Notes under the pieces: model-generated | What the model saw: only the letters and a program-made list of their open reading frames with translations | The model's database searches: none | What the model was told of the DNA's origin: nothing | NCBI GenBank assembly: GCA_008501635.1 | Contig: QQUJ01000010.1 | Coordinates: forward strand, 682,001 to 746,000 | Direction of reading: 5' to 3' | Length of the DNA stretch: 64,000 bases | DNA from: Pseudomonadota bacterium | GTDB lineage: Bacteria; Pseudomonadota; Gammaproteobacteria; QQUJ01 | Shown: one piece after another, positions 55,923 to 64,000 of the stretch | How positions within the stretch are numbered: the first letter of the stretch is position 1 | How the letters are laid out: every line of letters begins with the position of its first letter | Made by a program: the position numbers and the translations under genes

Positions 55923-57158
55923 TCAACCCGATTCTTGCCTCGGATCGAGATCTATGATCACAGCGGTCGATACCGGCGCGATGCCCACGCAATGCGACTG
56001 CTCGCGCACCAGGGGAGCCCTCTCACTCGCGAACGAATGCAGCGCCAACAGCAGCAACAGCCCCAGCGCGGCGGCAAGGAACAGGAACAACCCCGACGGC
56101 CCAAGCAGAGTGATCGCCGCGCCGCCGATGGCCGGCCCGGCCACTGCACCCAGGCCGTTTGCAAGCAGCAGTAGTGAACTTGCCGGCACGATCTGGTGCT
56201 TGGCGAGCATGTCATGCGTCAGCGCCAGACTCAACGGATAGATGCAGGCGGCCAGTGCATAGAACAAGGCCACGCCGCCATAGAGATGCATTGACGAACG
56301 TTGGCCAAAGGCGGCAGTGAACAGCGCCATGCCCACGGCAGCGCCCGTAACGCACACGATTACCAGGCGGCGCGGCAGGTAGTCCGACAAATACCCCATC
56401 GGCCATTGAACCACCATCGCCGCGAGGATCGAGATGCCCATGAAGACGGCAATTTCCTCGACCGTCAAGCCCATTTCATAGCCGTATACAGGGCCGACGA
56501 TCCCGAATGCTCCCAGGACGACGCCGCTGACCGCAGCGCCGCCCAGTCCCAGCTCCGAGCGGGCCCACAGAACACTGAAGGCGAGCCTCTTCCCACGCTT
56601 CATCTGGGGCGGCGTTGACCGGGTCAGTGAGATCGGCACGAGCGACAGAATGATGAAGATAGCGGCGATCACGAACAGCCCATACATGCCGGGGTCACCA
56701 AGCGCTACGATGAACTGCCCACTCGAGGCCGCAAGGAAGAAAAGCACCATGTAGGTGGCCAGCAGGGAGCCTCGCGACTGCGGCGTCGCGTGCGAGTTGA
56801 TCCAGCTCTCCGTCACCAGCATCAGTCCGGCGATGCAGAACCCAAGTACCAGTCGGAACAACATCCATCCCGGTATCGAGACATGCAGCGGGTGTGACAG
56901 CGCGGCCACGGCCGCGATGCCGGCGAACACCGCGAAAGCCCTGATGTGACCGACGCGCTGGACGATTCGTATGCCAAACAAACTGCCCAGGACGAAGCCG
57001 AGCGAGGTCAGCGCCAGCACGATGCCGATGGCGCCGGGTTCGTAACCTTCGATCTCCAGGCGCAGCGCGGCGATGGTTCCAAGGGACGAGTTCCCCATCA
57101 CCAGCAGGACAAGGCTCGCAAAGAGCGCGACGATGGCGAGGGCAGATTGCGGGATCAT
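55923..57158 (-). CDS. MFS transporter (YcaD-like)
   Basis: A 411-residue 12-helix major facilitator. Helices 1-3 include IPQSALAIVALFASLVLLVMGNSSLG and GYEPGAIGIVLALTSLGFVLGSLFG, and the first loop motif is RIVQRVGHIRAFA. The central PQSRGSLLATYMV and the later YLSDYLPRRLVIV loop fit the YcaD/cyanate-permease-like group. Substrate unknown. ATG 57158 (MIPQSALAIV) is preferred; upstream in-frame residues are not family-like. It is divergent from the HAD-ATPase gene's 3' side, separated by 155 bp. Confidence 0.85.
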   Translation of the reverse strand: MIPQSALAIVALFASLVLLVMGNSSLGTIAALRLEIEGYEPGAIGIVLALTSLGFVLGSLFGIRIVQRVGHIRAFAVFAGIAAVAALSHPLHVSIPGWMLFRLVLGFCIAGLMLVTESWINSHATPQSRGSLLATYMVLFFLAASSGQFIVALGDPGMYGLFVIAAIFIILSLVPISLTRSTPPQMKRGKRLAFSVLWARSELGLGGAAVSGVVLGAFGIVGPVYGYEMGLTVEEIAVFMGISILAAMVVQWPMGYLSDYLPRRLVIVCVTGAAVGMALFTAAFGQRSSMHLYGGVALFYALAACIYPLSLALTHDMLAKHQIVPASSLLLLANGLGAVAGPAIGGAAITLLGPSGLFLFLAAALGLLLLLALHSFASERAPLVREQSHCVGIAPVSTAVIIDLDPRQESG

Positions 57159-57313
57159 GGTCAAGCGTTTTCCTGATTGCCAATGTGGCTCAACCAGTGA
57201 ACCAGTAGGGTGCGCAAACCGGCATTGCTTGGTTTTCCAAGGAGATAAGCGATGCCGAGGAACGAGGTGCAATTTCAGCGGGACATGGGTGCTCGACGGC
57301 GGCTTCCAGCCTT

Positions 57314-59032
57314 CTATTCCGGCAGTGTGTAACGGGCATTCACCAACTCTGTAATCATCCGCCGTGTCTGCCAGGGTTCGAGGTCGGTACGACGTTCGAC
57401 ACGTTCCGTTTCGTCGGCGAGGTAATCATCCTTGATTGCATGGCGGAACCAGCGCGAGTAATCGCCGCGGTGGAGGTGGTACATCCAGGTCGCCTCATCG
57501 ATGCCTTGGGCGGTCTGGCAGAAAACCATCAGATTTTGCGCCTTCAGGTTGTGCTGGTTGTTGGGGCCGCGGAAATAGAAACTGTGCCAGCGCAGGTTGC
57601 CTTCTGCGTACTTGCGGAGGTGGCGGATGCGCTCGGCCCGCCCGCGCTGTGCCTGCATCGAAAACGGTGGCTGCCCATCCCGGACAAACCAGACGACGAC
57701 ATTGGTCGGTTGATACGACAGACCTTCCGGCCACGTCAATGGCTGGTCCGTTGCGTCAGCGAATTTCCTGAGAGTCTCTTGCGGCGAATGGCCGATGGCC
57801 ACAACCACGTCGATCGGAGTGAGGATGGCCGGCGCCACATGGTCTGGATGCACGGTGACCAGGATGGTCTCCTGGAGCTGTTGCGGCAGCACGGCTGCGG
57901 CGTGACCCCAGGTGCTGGGCAGCATATGGTGTGCCTCGTCCACCACCAGCCAGTGCGGCCGCCCGGTGCGGGCGCGCATGGCCTGCAGGTTCGGTATGAG
58001 CTGGGCGAAAAAATTCGGTCGATCATCCAGCGGAATACCGAGGAGATTGACGCCCACATTGATCTTCGGATCTTCGAGAATCGACAACACTTCGCCGACG
58101 CTGGGAGCGCGCCACTGGTTACCGAGCGTCACGATGTCGCGTAGCGTTCCGTAATCGCCCTCTGGATCGATAACACAGACCTGGTAGTCCTTCTCGATGA
58201 GACGCTCGACGACGCTGGCGGCGAGCGTGGATTTGCCGCAGCCGGAAGGCCCGGCAACCAGCATGTTGTGGCCGTAGGGCGGCAGTTGCACCGTGGTTGC
58301 ATCCGCGCGTTTCCCGAGCAAAATTAAATGTTGTGGAAGTGTACCTGCCAGTCGGCGTAAATCGTTGGCGATCAACTCATCGATCAGTTCGATAACCCCG
58401 TTACCATTCTCGGCCACCGTCACGAAGTCGGCGATCGCCTTGATGGAGGGTGCCGCGTTGGCCACCGCCACGGCGCATTCACAGCGTTCCAGAAACGAAT
58501 GATCGTTTTCCGCGTCACCGATGCCCACCACCTCGTGGCGCGAAAGCCCCAGTTCGCGCAGTGCGTACTCAAGCCCAGTTGCCTTGTTGACGCCGGCCGG
58601 CAGTATCATGACCGCGCCGCGATTACCGATCACCTGGGCCTCGAGGCCGAGTTCCCAGATGACGTCCTGAACCGCCGCACGGTGCGGTGCGTGCGTCGCC
58701 ACCAGCACCTGTCCGATCTCCAGCGGATCAACCCCGCGCTCCTGCAGGCCCTGTATCAGCAGCTTGGACGGTGGATTGGCGAGTTGCGTCTCTTCCCTGC
58801 TTGCGGGATCGTAGACGATGGCGCCGTTTTCGGCGACGACGATGTCGAACAGCTGCGCGCAGGGACAAACCGCCAGCAGATCGTCGAGCCGGCGACCTGT
58901 GACCAGGATTGTCCGCCTGCCGGAAACCCTCACGCGCTCCAGGGCGCGTGCCACCTGCTCCGACACGCTGTCATCCGAGGCCAATGTTCCATCGTAGTCA
59001 GTCACGAGTGCCAGGTAACGCATATCGTTCAC
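57314..59032 (-). CDS. HAD phosphatase / HerA-type ATPase fusion protein
   Basis: A 572-residue two-domain cytosolic protein. Residues 1-230 are a Cof-type HAD phosphatase: motif I TDYDGTLA, motif II TGR, a Lys in GVNKATGLEYAL and the acidic GIGDAENDHSFLE. Residues 245-570 form a DUF87/HerA-like P-loop ATPase: Walker A GPSGCGKST, VIDPEGDYGTL and Walker B LVVDEAHHMLP. All catalytic motifs are intact. The GTG at 59032 or ATG at 59023 (GGGTG before it) can start. Partial copies at 40991, 43060 and 46803 show the gene has been duplicated and broken locally. Role unknown; sugar-phosphate or nucleotide sensing is speculation. Confidence 0.88.
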   Translation of the reverse strand: MNDMRYLALVTDYDGTLASDDSVSEQVARALERVRVSGRRTILVTGRRLDDLLAVCPCAQLFDIVVAENGAIVYDPASREETQLANPPSKLLIQGLQERGVDPLEIGQVLVATHAPHRAAVQDVIWELGLEAQVIGNRGAVMILPAGVNKATGLEYALRELGLSRHEVVGIGDAENDHSFLERCECAVAVANAAPSIKAIADFVTVAENGNGVIELIDELIANDLRRLAGTLPQHLILLGKRADATTVQLPPYGHNMLVAGPSGCGKSTLAASVVERLIEKDYQVCVIDPEGDYGTLRDIVTLGNQWRAPSVGEVLSILEDPKINVGVNLLGIPLDDRPNFFAQLIPNLQAMRARTGRPHWLVVDEAHHMLPSTWGHAAAVLPQQLQETILVTVHPDHVAPAILTPIDVVVAIGHSPQETLRKFADATDQPLTWPEGLSYQPTNVVVWFVRDGQPPFSMQAQRGRAERIRHLRKYAEGNLRWHSFYFRGPNNQHNLKAQNLMVFCQTAQGIDEATWMYHLHRGDYSRWFRHAIKDDYLADETERVERRTDLEPWQTRRMITELVNARYTLPE

Positions 59033-59135
59033 CCATTATCTGTTTGATGCCATTAGGCGTCGGACGGCAACGTATTTGTGACGGCCTGAGTATGTGTTGA
59101 CGGGAATCAAAGTACGCTGAACGTCTTCTGATTAA

Positions 59136-59168
59136 GGAATCACTGAACACGACTTAATCAGAGGTTTC
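59136..59168. repeat. IS-terminus-like repeat, short palindromic copy
   Basis: GGAATCACTGA (59136-59146) and TCAGAGGTTTC (59158-59168) form degenerate inverted ends around GACTTAA. The right half matches the IS5-type termini at 15.8, 19.3, 31.6 and 35.6 kb. The surrounding 59033-59722 has no supported gene. Confidence 0.6.
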
Positions 59169-59722
59169 GTAAGCATACATTTTGTTGCGTGTTTTGGACA
59201 CGCCACCAGATGATCAGGAGAAGAACGCAGAATCATCTGATCGGCTGCGGGCCGGCGCCACGCAGGTTGTCCGGCACTGCGTAGGCTTGAGGCTGTGCGT
59301 TTTTTTTGAGAGGGTGTCGAGGTGATGGCTGGTTCCTTCCGTTGGATTCCAAGTTCGGTGCCGACCACCACCATGGAAGAAGCCGGGCTTTAGAATCTCT
59401 GAAGTTTTGATGCAAAATTTGTAATAGGGTGGGGTAATTGAATCGATGCGCGCTTCTGCGTGCAATCCACGCATGAATATAACCGAACAATCCTAACAGT
59501 GGCATTTCCCATGATTTCAACACTTGTGACCACCGCAACACCCGCGCCAGTACTGAATATTTACGGGCTATTCGCAATCGGGCGGGAGTAATGCGGATCG
59601 TGTTCAATCGCGCAGGCGCGGTTGGTGGAATAGGTGTGGTTCGGAGGCATTGCCAGCAGATGTCACTCGTAGTGATCGCGGGCAGGCAGGTAATCTGAGG
59701 TTCTGGTTTGACAGCTATTCCC

Positions 59723-60652
59723 ATGACTCCACGCACTTACCGCGCCGACGCTCTGCTGCTCTTGGCCGCCCTCATCTGGGGCACCGGCTTCGTCGCCCAA
59801 CGTCTCGGCATGGAATCGGTCGGCCCCATGCTCTTCAACGCGCTGCGTTTTACCATCGGCGCGCTGGTGCTGTTGCCCTGGGCGATCCGCGCGCAGCGAT
59901 TCGAGGTATCAACTCACCGCACCCGCGATAGCCTCAACGCTGGTTTGCTGGCCGGCGGTGTGCTTTTCATTGCCGCCGGATTGCAGCAGGCGGGCCTGCT
60001 CTGGACCAGCGTCGCCAATGCCGGGTTTATCACCGGTCTCTACGTACTCTTCGTTCCGCTCCTGGGCCTGCTCGCCAGTCACCGTACGCCGACAGGCACT
60101 TGGACCGGTGCGATCCTCGCGGTCGTCGGTCTTTATTTTCTCAGTGTGACCGAAGATCTCGCCGTTTCGTTGGGTGATGGATTGCAACTCCTAGGCGCAG
60201 TGTTCTGGGCGGTGCATGTACTGGTGCTGGGCCGCTACTCGCGGCGCGTACCGGTGATTACGCTGGCGTGCGTGCAGTTCGCAGTCTGTGCCCTGCTCAG
60301 CCTGGCGGCAGCCCTGGTATTCGAGCCGATCTCCCTGGCGGGTATCGGCGCAGCGATGGACGCGGTTCTCTACAGCGGCCTGCTGGCGGTGGGGGTGGGT
60401 TACACGTTGCAGGTGGTCGGCCAGCGCAACGCCCCGGCCGCCCATGCGGCGATTCTGCTCAGCCTGGAAGCGGTTTTTGCGGCGTTGGCGGGTTGGATCG
60501 TGCTCAATGAGGGGTTGAGCTGGCGGGGGGTCCTGGGCGGCGCGCTGATGCTGGCGGGGATGCTGATCGCACAGCTGGCGCCCCTTTTGACGCGACGTCG
60601 GTTGCGGGCTCAGGGATTGCCGGCTGAGCAGGGCAGAGAAACCGTGGAATGA
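59723..60652 (+). CDS. EamA/DMT-superfamily transporter
   Basis: A 309-residue inner-membrane protein with ten helices in two EamA repeats (residues 5-140 and 150-290). The first repeat opens LLAALIWGTGFVAQRLG and contains ALRFTIGALVLLP. The second has the equivalent SLEAVFAALAGWIVLNEGLSWRGVLGGALMLAG. Family members export amino acids and metabolites. ATG 59723 (MTPRTYRADAL) is preferred to the TTG at 59708. It precedes the convergent Lrp gene and a PEP-CTERM remnant. Confidence 0.9.
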   Translation: MTPRTYRADALLLLAALIWGTGFVAQRLGMESVGPMLFNALRFTIGALVLLPWAIRAQRFEVSTHRTRDSLNAGLLAGGVLFIAAGLQQAGLLWTSVANAGFITGLYVLFVPLLGLLASHRTPTGTWTGAILAVVGLYFLSVTEDLAVSLGDGLQLLGAVFWAVHVLVLGRYSRRVPVITLACVQFAVCALLSLAAALVFEPISLAGIGAAMDAVLYSGLLAVGVGYTLQVVGQRNAPAAHAAILLSLEAVFAALAGWIVLNEGLSWRGVLGGALMLAGMLIAQLAPLLTRRRLRAQGLPAEQGRETVE

Positions 60653-60712
60653 ACCTCGGACCGATGGCGTTGGCCCGGAGTGTCGGCTCGGCACGATGCG
60701 ATCAGGCGGTTC

Positions 60713-60859
60713 TCAGTCTTTTTTCTTGTAACGTTTCGCGACGATCAACCCTACCACCCCGATGCCCAACGGTGCGAAGGCGCTGGGTTCGGGCACCGAG
60801 ACCGCCTCCGTCGCGTGACTGAGGGCGGGTGAGGCGAGGGGTAGCAGTCCAATAGTGGC
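60713..60859 (-). pseudogene. Fossil PEP-CTERM protein tail
   Basis: The minus strand reads ATIGLLPLASPALSHATEAV and then SVPEPSAFAPLGIGVVGLIVAKRYKKKD before a TGA. This is a PEP-CTERM sorting signal (Pro-Glu-Pro, hydrophobic helix, basic end). It directly follows what looks like the end of a signal peptide (LLPLASPALSHA). The mature protein is missing and there is no start codon; the frame runs into the 3' end of lrp. Best explained by a large internal deletion. Confidence 0.65.
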
Positions 60860-60860
60860 G

Positions 60861-61349
60861 TTACAGGGTGGTTTGACTGCCTTGGGAGTCTGCCAGGGGG
60901 AGAGCGGTGTCGTATTTGATCTCCCTCAGCGACGCGAAAGATTCAACGCCCCGCACGCCGGGTAGCACGAAAAGGCAGCTGTGGAGAAAGGCATCGTAGG
61001 CGGCGACATCTGCCACCATGATCTTGAGCAGGTAGTCGGAACTGCCCATGGTGCTGTAGCACTCCAGAATTTCAGGCCGGTTCATCACTGCGCGTTCGAA
61101 CTGCTCGACGATGCCTTCGCTGTGGCGCGTGATGGTGACGTGTGCGAAGACACAAAATCCTATCCCAACCTTCTCCGGCTCGAGGATCGCAGCATAGCGG
61201 CGAATGATGCCGCTCTCCTCCAAGGCCTTCAGCCGTCGCCAGCAGGGGGCGGGGGAGAGGCCCACCTGCTCGGCCAGCGCCTGGTTGGTTATCCGACCGT
61301 CACGCTGAAGTATCGAGAGGATATTTGCTTCATAACGGTCGTATGGCAT
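60861..61349 (-). CDS. Lrp/AsnC-family regulator
   Basis: A 162-residue transcription factor. The N-terminal helix-turn-helix is ILSILQRDGRITNQALAEQVGLSPAPCWRRLKALEESGII. The C-terminal RAM (ligand-binding) domain includes FAHVTITRHSEGIVEQFERAV and the YLLKIMVADVAAYDAFL strand-helix. Such regulators sense amino acids. It is divergent from the indolepyruvate oxidoreductase gene, sharing a 155-bp AT-rich region, so it probably regulates that gene and itself. Confidence 0.92.
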   Translation of the reverse strand: MPYDRYEANILSILQRDGRITNQALAEQVGLSPAPCWRRLKALEESGIIRRYAAILEPEKVGIGFCVFAHVTITRHSEGIVEQFERAVMNRPEILECYSTMGSSDYLLKIMVADVAAYDAFLHSCLFVLPGVRGVESFASLREIKYDTALPLADSQGSQTTL

Positions 61350-61504
61350 TTAAATTGCTCCTTAATGAGAAATAAGAACTATAATTGCTCGTCGACGCAA
61401 ATACAGCGCAATAATAGCAAAAATATTTCGCTTCACCCTTGCTAGCCTTTGTTTGTACGTGATGAAACCGCCGTAGAGCGGCTTGAACACCAGGAGGAAG
61501 AGGT
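61350..61504. promoter_or_regulatory. Divergent promoter region lrp / indolepyruvate oxidoreductase
   Basis: 155 bp, conspicuously AT-rich at 61355-61430, lies between the two divergent starts. Lrp-type regulators bind bent AT-rich DNA, so control sites are expected here; no exact box is assigned. GGAGGAAGAG before the GTG at 61505 is the ribosome-binding site. Confidence 0.5.
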
Positions 61505-64000
61505 GTGAGCACGACCGTTGATAGGCGCTATGCGCTTGACGATTGCTATACCCGCGAAAGCGGTTGTTTCTATGTCACCGGTACGCAGGCGCTGGTGATG
61601 TTGCCGTTGCTGCAGGCGCGCGCCGACCGTGCGGCCAAGCTCGATACCGCGGGATTCATCAGCGGTTACCGCGGATCTCCACTGGGTGGCTACGACCAGG
61701 CGCTGTGGAAGGCGCAGGTGCATCTTGAACGCCACGACATCCACTTTGTCGCTGCCATCAACGAGGAACTCGGGGCGACGGCGGTGGCCGGTTCGCAGCA
61801 AGTGGAGGCGGAGGGTGCAGCGGCGACTCGCGACGGTGTCTTTGGGCTGTTCTACGCCAAGGGACCGGGCATCGATAGGGCGGGCGATGCGTTGAAGCAC
61901 GGCCACGCCAACGGCAGTTCGCCCCACGGCGGGGTGCTGGTGGTGGCCGGCGACGATCATGGCTGTGTCTCGTCGTCCATGTCGCACCAGAGCGATCTCG
62001 CTCTTCAGGCGTGGCATATGCCGATTCTCAATCCGGCCAATCTGCAGGATTATCTCGAATTCGGACTTTACGGTTGGGCGCTGTCGCGCTTTTCAGGTGC
62101 GTGGGTGGGGTTCAAGGCGATCTCCGAGACGGTGGAGAGTGCAGGTGTGGTGACCGTGCCCGAGGTCATGCCACGCTTCGCTGTACCGGTGGAGTTCACG
62201 GCGCCGGCGGACGGGTTGCACTACCGCTGGCCCAATCTGCCCAGCGCCGAGATTGAGCAACGCATGTTGAACCGGCTCGATGCGGTGCGGGCATTCGCCG
62301 TCGTCAACTCCATAGACCGCCTGCTGGCCGATCCGCGCGAGGCGACGCTGGGGATCGTCACCACCGGCAAGGCACATCTCGATCTGATGCAGGCATTGGA
62401 AGATCTGGGTCTAAGTCCGGACGATCTCAGTAGCCTCGGAATTCGGCTCTACAAAGTGGGCCTGAGCTTCCCCCTGGAACCACAACGCATGCTTGCATTT
62501 GCGGCCGGATTGGATGAAGTCCTGGTGGTGGAGGAGAAGGGGCCGGTGGTGGAGCAGCAGCTCAAGTCACTGCTTTTTGATCATCGCAGGATCGGTACGC
62601 TGGTGTTGGGAAAACGCGATGAAAAGGGCATGCCGTTGATTCCCGAGGTCGATGAGACACGGCCCTATCTTTTGCGCTCTGTCCTGCGGCGTTGGTTGGT
62701 GCGTACACGGCCGCAGTTGAAGTTGATCGATGAATCCGTGGTGATTGAAGCACCCGCGGCGGTGGAGTCGCTCGGGCAGCGTGTGCCCTATTTCTGCCCC
62801 GGTTGCCCGCACAACACTTCCACCCGGGTGCCCGAGGGCAGCCGTGCTTACGGCGGTATCGGCTGCCATTACATGGCGGCGTGGATGGACCGCAATACCC
62901 AGGGGCTGATTCAGATGGGCGGTGAGGGTGCCAACTGGATCGGCCTCGCGCCATTCACCAAAACCGGGCATGTGTTTCAGAATCTGGGCGATGGTACGTT
63001 CTCGCACTCCGGATCGCTGGCGATACGCGCTGCGGTCGCTGAGGGTGTGAACATTACCTACAAGATCCTGGTAAACGATGCGGTCGCCATGACCGGCGGT
63101 CAACCGGTGGAGGGGAGCCCCACGGTCGACGCCATCTGCCATCAACTTGCTGGCGAGGGCGTAAAGACGCTGGCAGTGGTGTCGGACGATGACCAGCAGT
63201 TCGCGCGCGAGCGTTTCCCTTCTGGAGTGCGCTTCTATCCCCGTGATCGGCTGAATTCCGTTCAGGAGGGGTTGCGCGGCACGCCGGGCGTTTCGGTATT
63301 GCTCTACGTGCAGACCTGTGCGGCCGAGAAGCGGCGACGGCGCAAACGCGGTAAGTACCCCGATCCGGCACGGCGCCTGGTGATCAACGAACAGGTCTGC
63401 GAAGGCTGCGGGGATTGCAGTACCGCATCGAACTGTCTGGCGATTACCCCGGTCGAGACCGAGTGGGGGCGGAAGCGGCGCATCGATCAGACGGCCTGCA
63501 ACAAGGACTACAGCTGCAACGACGGATTCTGCCCCAGTTTTGTCACCGTGGTGGGTGGGCGGCTACGGCAGCATTCGCGCGTCAATGAAGATGAGTTGGC
63601 GCGGCTGGCGCAAGGGTTGCCCGAACCCGCAGTGGCGCTGGGCGACGGCGATTTCAATCTCCTCGTGACCGGTGTTGGCGGCACCGGCATCGTCACCGTC
63701 GGCGCGATCGTCTGTGTTGCCGCGCATCTGGAGGGGCATGCAGCATCGGTGCTCGATTTCATGGGTTTCGCCCAAAAGGGCGGTGCGGTGATCAGTCACG
63801 TGCGTCTGGCCAGGGATGTCGGGAAACTCCACCAGGTACGTATCGATCGCGCGCGCGCCGATGCCCTGATCGCCTGCGATCTGGTGGTGGCCAATCAACC
63901 CGAACCGCTGGCGGCGCTGAAAGCGGATACGCGGGTGGTGGCATCGGTGGACGTGATGCCGACCGCCGAACTGGTGCTGAATCCCGACAAGGACCTCAAC
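61505..64000 (+). CDS. Indolepyruvate ferredoxin oxidoreductase, fused (partial)
   Basis: The first 832 residues of a fused alpha-beta-gamma 2-oxoacid:ferredoxin oxidoreductase that oxidatively decarboxylates aryl pyruvates from amino acid breakdown. The pyrimidine-binding domain starts with FISGYRGSPLGGYDQAL. The TPP/Mg site is LGDGTFSHSGSLAIRAAVA with NDAVAMTGGQPVEG, after PYFCPGCPHN. A ferredoxin-like cysteine set follows (CEGCGDC...CNKDYSCNDGFCPSF). The gamma domain begins LLVTGVGGTGIVTVG at about residue 718. The gene runs off the window end. GTG 61505 is used; the frame is open throughout. Confidence 0.95.
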   Translation, partial: MSTTVDRRYALDDCYTRESGCFYVTGTQALVMLPLLQARADRAAKLDTAGFISGYRGSPLGGYDQALWKAQVHLERHDIHFVAAINEELGATAVAGSQQVEAEGAAATRDGVFGLFYAKGPGIDRAGDALKHGHANGSSPHGGVLVVAGDDHGCVSSSMSHQSDLALQAWHMPILNPANLQDYLEFGLYGWALSRFSGAWVGFKAISETVESAGVVTVPEVMPRFAVPVEFTAPADGLHYRWPNLPSAEIEQRMLNRLDAVRAFAVVNSIDRLLADPREATLGIVTTGKAHLDLMQALEDLGLSPDDLSSLGIRLYKVGLSFPLEPQRMLAFAAGLDEVLVVEEKGPVVEQQLKSLLFDHRRIGTLVLGKRDEKGMPLIPEVDETRPYLLRSVLRRWLVRTRPQLKLIDESVVIEAPAAVESLGQRVPYFCPGCPHNTSTRVPEGSRAYGGIGCHYMAAWMDRNTQGLIQMGGEGANWIGLAPFTKTGHVFQNLGDGTFSHSGSLAIRAAVAEGVNITYKILVNDAVAMTGGQPVEGSPTVDAICHQLAGEGVKTLAVVSDDDQQFARERFPSGVRFYPRDRLNSVQEGLRGTPGVSVLLYVQTCAAEKRRRRKRGKYPDPARRLVINEQVCEGCGDCSTASNCLAITPVETEWGRKRRIDQTACNKDYSCNDGFCPSFVTVVGGRLRQHSRVNEDELARLAQGLPEPAVALGDGDFNLLVTGVGGTGIVTVGAIVCVAAHLEGHAASVLDFMGFAQKGGAVISHVRLARDVGKLHQVRIDRARADALIACDLVVANQPEPLAALKADTRVVASVDVMPTAELVLNPDKDLN

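Overview
The window looks like chromosome from a sulfur-oxidising gammaproteobacterium. The strongest sign is the aprM-aprB-aprA set (AMP-dependent sulfite oxidation with a membrane anchor). A class I PHA synthase, a guaB-guaA pair, a three-module indolepyruvate:ferredoxin oxidoreductase with a divergent Lrp regulator, and moderately high GC fit the same picture. This assignment is inferred from gene content; there is no rRNA gene in the window.

Layout. 1-3160: guaB-guaA with a palindromic REP-like element between them. 3161-11353: a compact defence island directly after the guaA stop. It holds a HigBA-type toxin-antitoxin pair (toxin frameshifted) and a complete type I Wadjet system (jetABCD, SMC-like anti-plasmid defence). 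A 12-bp near-perfect repeat of the guaA 3' end lies just beyond jetD, so the segment looks like an integrated island at the known guaA hotspot, now lacking an integrase. 11354-15635: IS91-like debris, a decayed glutathionyl-hydroquinone reductase gene, an SLC13-type transporter and a dihydrolipoamide dehydrogenase-like flavoprotein.

16272-22000: rtcB, a DksA/TraR-type zinc protein, mgtC, two dead IS5-family transposases, a free-standing EF-G domain V-like protein and an Rnk/GreA-C protein. 23000-26880: a small lysine-rich protein, IS91/ISCR debris and phaC. 26888-31357: aprMBA, then a hypothetical gene, a SlyD-like isomerase and a 52-residue protein. 31728-43021: two tandem-domain universal stress proteins, a Kef-type antiporter, MgtE, a dicarboxylate symporter, an ABM-domain protein, a dead RAYT transposase, a second Rnk-like gene, a DUF2238 membrane protein and a baeRF (eRF1-like) protein.

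43060-59032: a patchwork built around a HAD phosphatase/HerA-type ATPase fusion gene. One full copy lies at 57314-59032. A second copy is split by a three-gene cassette (SDR, serine hydrolase-META fusion, HdeD), and a third vestige sits near 41 kb. Between them are MFS genes, catalase, a cytosine-deaminase-like amidohydrolase, a diacetyl reductase-like SDR and several decayed genes. 59723-64000: an EamA exporter, a fossil PEP-CTERM tail, lrp and the start of the fused indolepyruvate oxidoreductase.

Together the region mixes core metabolism with stress and translation-factor genes and with much decayed mobile DNA. The most notable units are the Wadjet/TA island at guaA, the broken and re-duplicated HAD-ATPase gene, and the loose grouping of ribosome-related accessory proteins (RtcB, TraR-like, EF-G-V-like, two Rnk, baeRF).
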